Source: Globomyces pollinis-pini (Eukaryota > Chytridiomycota > Chytridiomycetes > Rhizophydiales > Globomycetaceae). From it: DNA of 36,726 nucleotides. Below are positions 32,891 to 36,726 of the stretch, piece after piece. The position numbers and the translations under genes were made by a program. The stretch is from positions 1 to 36,726 of the forward strand of contig MU621266.1 of NCBI GenBank assembly GCA_025399215.1. The letters run 5' to 3'. The notes below the pieces were generated by a model. That model was given only the letters and a program-made list of their open reading frames with translations, was not told the DNA's origin and made no database searches. How positions within the stretch are numbered: position 1 is the first letter of the stretch; the number at the start of each line of letters is the position of its first letter.

Positions 32891-32898
32891 TGACGTCA
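32891..32898. promoter_or_regulatory. CRE palindrome TGACGTCA
   Basis: A perfect 8-base cAMP-response element lies 44 bases before the ATG at 32943 and 9 bases before a TATA box. In fungi such sites bind CREB/ATF-type bZIP factors (for example Sko1 or Atf1 relatives) in stress and cAMP responses. The position is that of a core-promoter-proximal site. Confidence 0.6.
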
Positions 32899-32907
32899 TA
32901 CTTCGCC

Positions 32908-32915
32908 TATAAAAA
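32908..32915 (+). promoter_or_regulatory. TATA box of the SMP-30-like gene
   Basis: TATAAAAA, 27 bases before the ATG at 32943 and directly downstream of the CRE. The 5' UTR must be very short if the box is used at the usual spacing. Confidence 0.5.
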
Positions 32916-32942
32916 CAAAAGAAAGACTTTGAACTTTTTTAA

Positions 32943-34082
32943 ATGAATTTCTTGATTGGAGTGTTTTCCATTGTATCAGCACAAAGTGTGATTCCGTTAG
33001 AAAATGTTGCAACCAGTTTTGTATTGAATCCAAACCCTTTCGGTCCAAACATTGAAGGTGCTTCGGTGGATGCTGCTGGTACTGTCTATGCTGTGGATTT
33101 TAGAGATACTCAATTCCAAAATCCAAATAGTGCTGTTGGTTCTGTGTTTCCTAAAGCTGGTCTAGCATTTGGAAAGCAAGGCACTAAAGTTGATACCCTC
33201 TTGAACGGTGCTCGGTTCTTGAAAGATGGTTCTGCCATCATTGTGGATGCTGTAGCTCATAAAGTTTATAATTTTAAATCTTCATCATCCTTTACCGAGA
33301 TATGTGGAGGGGCAAAGTTTTTACAACCAAATGATCTTGCCATAACAAAATCAGAGAAATATGTGTACTTTTCTGGTCAGAACTTTACTGCAACAACGTT
33401 CCCAACAGGTCAATCGGGTGATATCTGGCTATGCGATCGAGAAAGAGGAATTGTGAAGAATGTTGGTTTGCCTTTTTATAGTCCAATGGATATACATCGT
33501 ACCAATGGAATAGAAGTATCACCAAATGATCAATATCTTTACGTATCTTCTGCTTCTAATTTCAATGGTACTGTTCTTTCAAATCAAATTATACAATTTC
33601 AAATCAACCAAGAAAATGGTGATCTGGGTCAACCACGAGTATTAATTGACTTTGGAATGCTTGATAAAACTGGGGATGTAGATATCGATGGTATGCGTAC
33701 CGATATTGAGGGTAATCTATACGTAACCCGTAATGGAGCTGGTAAAGTGACCATCTTATCTCCAACTGGTGAATTAAAAGGAACAATTAAACTTCCAACA
33801 ATTAGTAATCCAACCAACCTTGAATTCGGTGGTACTAATGGAAAGACTTTAGTGATTGTTGGAAAATGTGCTGGTAATTTAACCTCATCATGTATCAATA
33901 CTTGGGAATCACCAATTGCTGGGAAAGCTATCACTTACTTGCGTGAAGGTACCAGTCGTCAAGTGGTCAGTACCATCTCACAGAATAATCGAAACACTCC
34001 ATTATCTGCTACCACCAACAAAGCAAGTTCCAATTCAATACTTTTTGCAAACCTATTTTGGATCTTGTTTATGATTTATTAA
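32943..34082 (+). CDS. GPI-anchored SMP-30/gluconolactonase-like beta-propeller
   Basis: A single-exon 379-residue protein. It begins with a short signal peptide (MNFLIGVFSIVSAQS). The body reads as a six-bladed propeller of the SMP-30/gluconolactonase/LRE-like group: N-I-E-G-A-S-V-D-A-A-G-T-V-Y-A-V-D-F, a blade with QPNDLAITKSEKYVYFSGQ, R-T-N-G-I-E-V-S-P-N-D-Q-Y-L-Y-V-S, and D-G-M-R-T-D-I-E-G-N-L-Y-V-T. The Glu, Asn and Asp in these motifs are the expected metal ligands. Relatives hydrolyse lactones. The protein ends with a Ser/Thr/Asn-rich stretch (TTNKASSNS) and a hydrophobic tail (ILFANLFWILFMIY), the layout of a GPI signal, so it is probably displayed on the cell surface. The substrate is unknown. 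Confidence 0.85.
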   Translation: MNFLIGVFSIVSAQSVIPLENVATSFVLNPNPFGPNIEGASVDAAGTVYAVDFRDTQFQNPNSAVGSVFPKAGLAFGKQGTKVDTLLNGARFLKDGSAIIVDAVAHKVYNFKSSSSFTEICGGAKFLQPNDLAITKSEKYVYFSGQNFTATTFPTGQSGDIWLCDRERGIVKNVGLPFYSPMDIHRTNGIEVSPNDQYLYVSSASNFNGTVLSNQIIQFQINQENGDLGQPRVLIDFGMLDKTGDVDIDGMRTDIEGNLYVTRNGAGKVTILSPTGELKGTIKLPTISNPTNLEFGGTNGKTLVIVGKCAGNLTSSCINTWESPIAGKAITYLREGTSRQVVSTISQNNRNTPLSATTNKASSNSILFANLFWILFMIY

Positions 34083-34086
34083 AACC

Positions 34087-34111
34087 AATAAAATTCATAC
34101 AAAATTTTATT
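34087..34111. terminator. Palindromic shared poly(A) region
   Basis: The SMP-30-like gene (stop 34082) and the minus-strand PPR-like gene (stop 34180) converge. Between them AATAAAATT (34087-34095) and AATTTTATT (34103-34111) form a perfect 9-base inverted repeat with a 7-base spacer. It therefore offers AATAAA to both strands. Confidence 0.5.
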
Positions 34112-34179
34112 CTATTTCTGTTTTGGTTATTGTTTAGAATCGAATGAATGAAATGTTTGATTTAAATATATTAAAAATG

Positions 34180-36614
34180 TTAATGATCATCACCAAATAA
34201 CTTGACAAACTGATCTTGTTCCAAAGTACGACTAGTAGTCAAATTACGTTTCCTATCTCTCCGTTTCATCACCACCTTTGAATGATCACGTAAAAGAGGT
34301 TGTATTGGAGTTGACATCAAAATAGATTTTTCAAATAGAATCAAATCATTAATGATATCATCAATTAATAATGGATCATCCATTTCATTCATATTTGATT
34401 TCCAATATTGTTCAATGGTTTGATAACAAATTGAAAATGGTCCTTGAATACCTAATTTCATCGTATATCCCAATTCATGTTGTTGTTTTAATTTTTCAAT
34501 CATATCTTTCAATGTATGTATATCTTTCATGTATCGATATTTTTGTTGATGATGAATTCGTTTTGTAAGTTGTAATCGTTTACTTTCTTTAATTAAATAA
34601 TTTAATTGAATATTTTTTTTTTGAATTAAATTTAAAATGTTGGTTTGTTGATGATTTAAATATCGACACCAAAATAGATAGAGGGATTCAAAAGTGAGTG
34701 CATAGGTTTTCATAAATTGGATGAGTTGGTGATGTTGTCGTTGATGACAGTAGAGTTTGATCATACTGGTGAGAATAGATCTTGGGATTTCTTTTGGTAT
34801 CCAATTTTTGAAATTTTTAATGATATATGCTTTGGTTGCGTTTTTGGTAAGTGGTGTGTGATGATTGATTGTTGAGGATTTGTTTTGATTCTCTTTTTCG
34901 GTTTGTATTTCCTCTTTGCTTGTCGTTGCTGCTTTTGGTGTTGCTGTTGTTGTCGTTGCTGTTGTTGCTGATGTTGTTGTCGTTGCTGTTGTTGATGTTG
35001 GAGTTGAGGTTGTTGATCTTGTTGGTGTTGAATTTGCTGTTATTAAGGTTGTTGGTGTAGTTGATGTTGTTTTACAAGGATTAAAATATTCAGCAATTTC
35101 CAAAGTACTATAATTCATATTTTGTTTTAAATTATGTTCAGATACAAATCGAATTCGTTCATGATGATAAAATTCAAAAAGTTGTAATCCATAATCTAAC
35201 AATCCAAATTCTGATATAGATTGAATACAATGTCCTAAAATATGATAGTTTAATTGAACTTTAGATTGATGATTTTTGAAATGATTTTGAATACATGTAA
35301 TCCAAAAAATTAAATATTTTTCATTTTGAATGGAATTACAATAATTTAATAAAATGGTATAAATATCATTGGTGAAATATAATTTTGATTTCATCAGTTC
35401 TTGATTCATTCTTCCCAATCCTTTAAATTCTTTCATTTCATATAATGATTCAAGGTATAAAAATAAAATATCACTATTGTTTAAATAAATATTTAAATAC
35501 CTAGAGTATTTCAAATTGGGATGAATGGATGTGAGATCTTCATATAATCTTTTTACGGCTCGATAGTTGGAGATACTTTTATGTGCCATCATTAAATTTT
35601 TATATATGGAAACATCTGGAGATTTTTTCAATCTGGCAAACAATAATTTATGAATTTTTTCAATCATTCTTTTATCTTTGAAAGCAGTGAACCCTGTTGA
35701 AAGTTTAGACATGTTTGATACAAGTGTGATATTTATATATGTTTGATTAAAATGTGATAATGTATGTATTTTGATGTTTGATTCAAGTGTGATTTAAAGG
35801 TATACGTTAATATACAAATGTGATGATAATGAATGTATTTAGTACCAATATGATACTATTGTACATGTTTTTTACCTTTCAAAAAAGCATTCAAGGTCGA
35901 GTTTTCCAAATGAAATCCAAGGTTTAATAAAGTATCCCAAATATGCCTTGTAGCATCATGTAATTTTTGAAGATCTTTATTATCGGATATGATATCTAAT
36001 AGGGAGATAATGAAAGGATTGGATAGATATACTTGATCTAATTGATTATTTGAATTGAATTGATTTTGATGTAATTGTACAGTATGATTAAATATTTGTA
36101 AACATTTTGATAAATTTTTGTTTGTAGAATGTAATAGACATTGGTATATTTTATGATCTGGTTGAATTCCACAATTTTTAATTTCTGAATAAATCAATAA
36201 AATTTGATTTGATTGTGTAAAAGTATTCAATAGTTGGTACCAATCTGGTAAAGTTAAAGCAGTACAAACTCTAGATTTTTGAATGTTTAAGAATAAAGTA
36301 AATAATTGATTTTGATTTAATTGGGACAAGTATTGATTTGTTTGTAGTAATTTTAATAATGATGATTTTGAAATTGCATGACCTGAATTTAAATCATTAA
36401 TGATAGATTCTACTAGTTTAAATGTAATAATTTTTTGATTATTTAAAGGTATTTGAGGGGATATTAAAATAGGATTTTGTGATTGAACATTTTTTAATAT
36501 TTGAATTGAATTCGATAATTTCACGTCATGAAATTGTTTTGTGTTGAATAGTAGGCTTGTCTTTAATAGTAATTGTCTGTGTTTCTTTGTAGTTGAATGG
36601 ATGATGGAATTCAT
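34180..36614 (-). CDS. PPR-like mitochondrial protein (two exons)
   Basis: Exon 1 (36614-35876) starts with a basic, Ser/Thr-rich, acid-free presequence (MNSIIHSTTKKHRQLLLKTS) typical of mitochondrial import. It contains at least one pentatricopeptide-like unit (IYSEIKNCGIQPDHKIYQCL). Exon 2 (35693-34180) continues with helical pairs (for example SIYKNLMMAHKSISNYRAVK and YHILGHCIQSISEFGLLDYG). Joining at AAAG/GTAAAA ... CAACAG/GG, phase 1, gives 2253 nt and 750 residues. A Thr-rich low-complexity insert lies near 34910-35070. Fungal PPR proteins bind mitochondrial transcripts; the target here is unknown. The 182-nt intron is far longer than others in the window, so two genes (start ATG at 35712 for the second) remain possible. 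The 750-residue join restores a continuous frame and is preferred. Confidence 0.65.
34910..35070 (-). repeat. Thr-coding trinucleotide-like low-complexity tract
   Basis: Imperfect GTT/GCT/GTC-type triplets on the plus strand (ACN, GCN on the coding minus strand) encode a run dominated by Thr with Ala, Ser and Pro. The tract keeps the frame and looks like an expanded linker between helical regions. Plus-strand frames across it (all Leu or Val) are artefacts. Confidence 0.75.
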
Positions 36615-36677
36615 TTTAAAAAAAAAAAAAAATTATCAACTACCTAACACTGACCAATACTAATACTTAAAGAAACC

Positions 36678-36726
36678 ATGTCTATTGAATCAAACCTCCC
36701 ATATACAATGTCAAACGAAGCAATTG
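36678..36726 (+). CDS. 5' end of a gene related to the ankyrin pseudogene (partial)
   Basis: Only 16 codons are inside the window: MSIESNLPYTMSNEAI, truncated by the window edge. The first nine residues match the dead ankyrin gene's MSIKSNLPY with one change. The bases just before the ATG also align (CTAAC ... ACCAA ... GAAACCATG in both). I infer that this starts an intact member of the same ankyrin-repeat family. Without the downstream sequence the repeats themselves cannot be confirmed. Confidence 0.6.
   Translation, partial: MSIESNLPYTMSNEAI

Larger units (their letters stand above)
32554..32942. other. Intergenic region upstream of the SMP-30-like gene
   Basis: These 389 bases hold no reading frame of note. 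The right end carries a perfect CRE palindrome and a TATA box, listed separately. Nothing else is recognised. Confidence 0.5.

Noticed and set aside
34869..35113. Plus-strand Leu-rich and Val-rich frames
   Set aside because: Products of the triplet-like repeat that encodes the Thr-rich linker on the minus strand.
1..36726. CRISPR arrays, bacterial operons, insertion sequences, viral genes
   Set aside because: No direct-repeat/spacer pattern, transposase or viral hallmark was seen, and pervasive spliceosomal introns show nuclear eukaryotic DNA.

Overview
The window is eukaryotic nuclear DNA: AT-rich, with closely packed genes and many tiny spliceosomal introns. The proteins include a Not4-type RING/RRM ubiquitin ligase, Cdc45, a full-length ABCB transporter, an M1 aminopeptidase and an AIM24-family protein. 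An ankyrin-repeat protein of the 'VDPSA-x-NN' type, a plant-like LRR protein and GPI-anchored secreted proteins also occur. This combination fits a zoosporic (chytrid) fungus best. That is an inference from protein style, not a marker-based identification.

Layout. 1-1245: no gene seen. 1246-2102 (-): decayed ankyrin-repeat pseudogene. 2237-2710 (-) and 3031-3351 (-): two small secreted or membrane-anchored proteins. 3831-9325 (+): one very large gene of 32 exons for a secreted protein with six tandem LRR modules. 9512-10991 (+): membrane-anchored alpha/beta-hydrolase. 12144-15988 (+): ABCB transporter. 16143-16640 (+): RING-type protein. 17217-19241, or to 21595 (+): NOT4. 21662-22948 (-) and 23170-24626 (+): divergent pair of 7TM proteins, with a third member at 31677-32553 (+). 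24881-27828 (+): M1 aminopeptidase. 27976-30584 (+): CDC45. 30710-31411 (+): AIM24-like. 32943-34082 (+): GPI-anchored SMP-30/gluconolactonase-like propeller. 34180-36614 (-): PPR-like mitochondrial protein with one unusually long intron. 36678-end (+): first codons of a gene whose N-terminus and 5' flank match the pseudogene at the left end.

Introns. I rebuilt about 75 introns by hand. Almost all are 24-38 nt, begin GTA and end TAG, AAG or CAG, and many carry CTAAC or TTAAC only a few bases before the 3' AG. Every multi-exon model closes to a whole number of codons: 1518, 423, 1253, 566 or 1342, 417, 475, 898, 743, 282 and 750 residues. That is the main internal support for the models. Departures from the usual pattern are two double-length introns made of two complete introns back to back, one GC-AG intron, two 3n introns without stops (one inside the HEXXH zinc motif), and a 182-nt repeat-bearing intron in the PPR gene.

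How the genes relate. There are no operons. The left 11 kb and 32.9-34.1 kb are rich in secreted or surface products (LRR protein, small anchored proteins, hydrolase, SMP-30-like protein). The middle mixes housekeeping functions (NOT4, CDC45, aminopeptidase, AIM24-like) with an uncharacterised 7TM family. One 7TM member ends in a tandem array of R-R-x-S motifs. The two strongest candidates for something undescribed are the exon-per-repeat LRR mosaic gene and the 7TM family with its basophilic-kinase-like tail.
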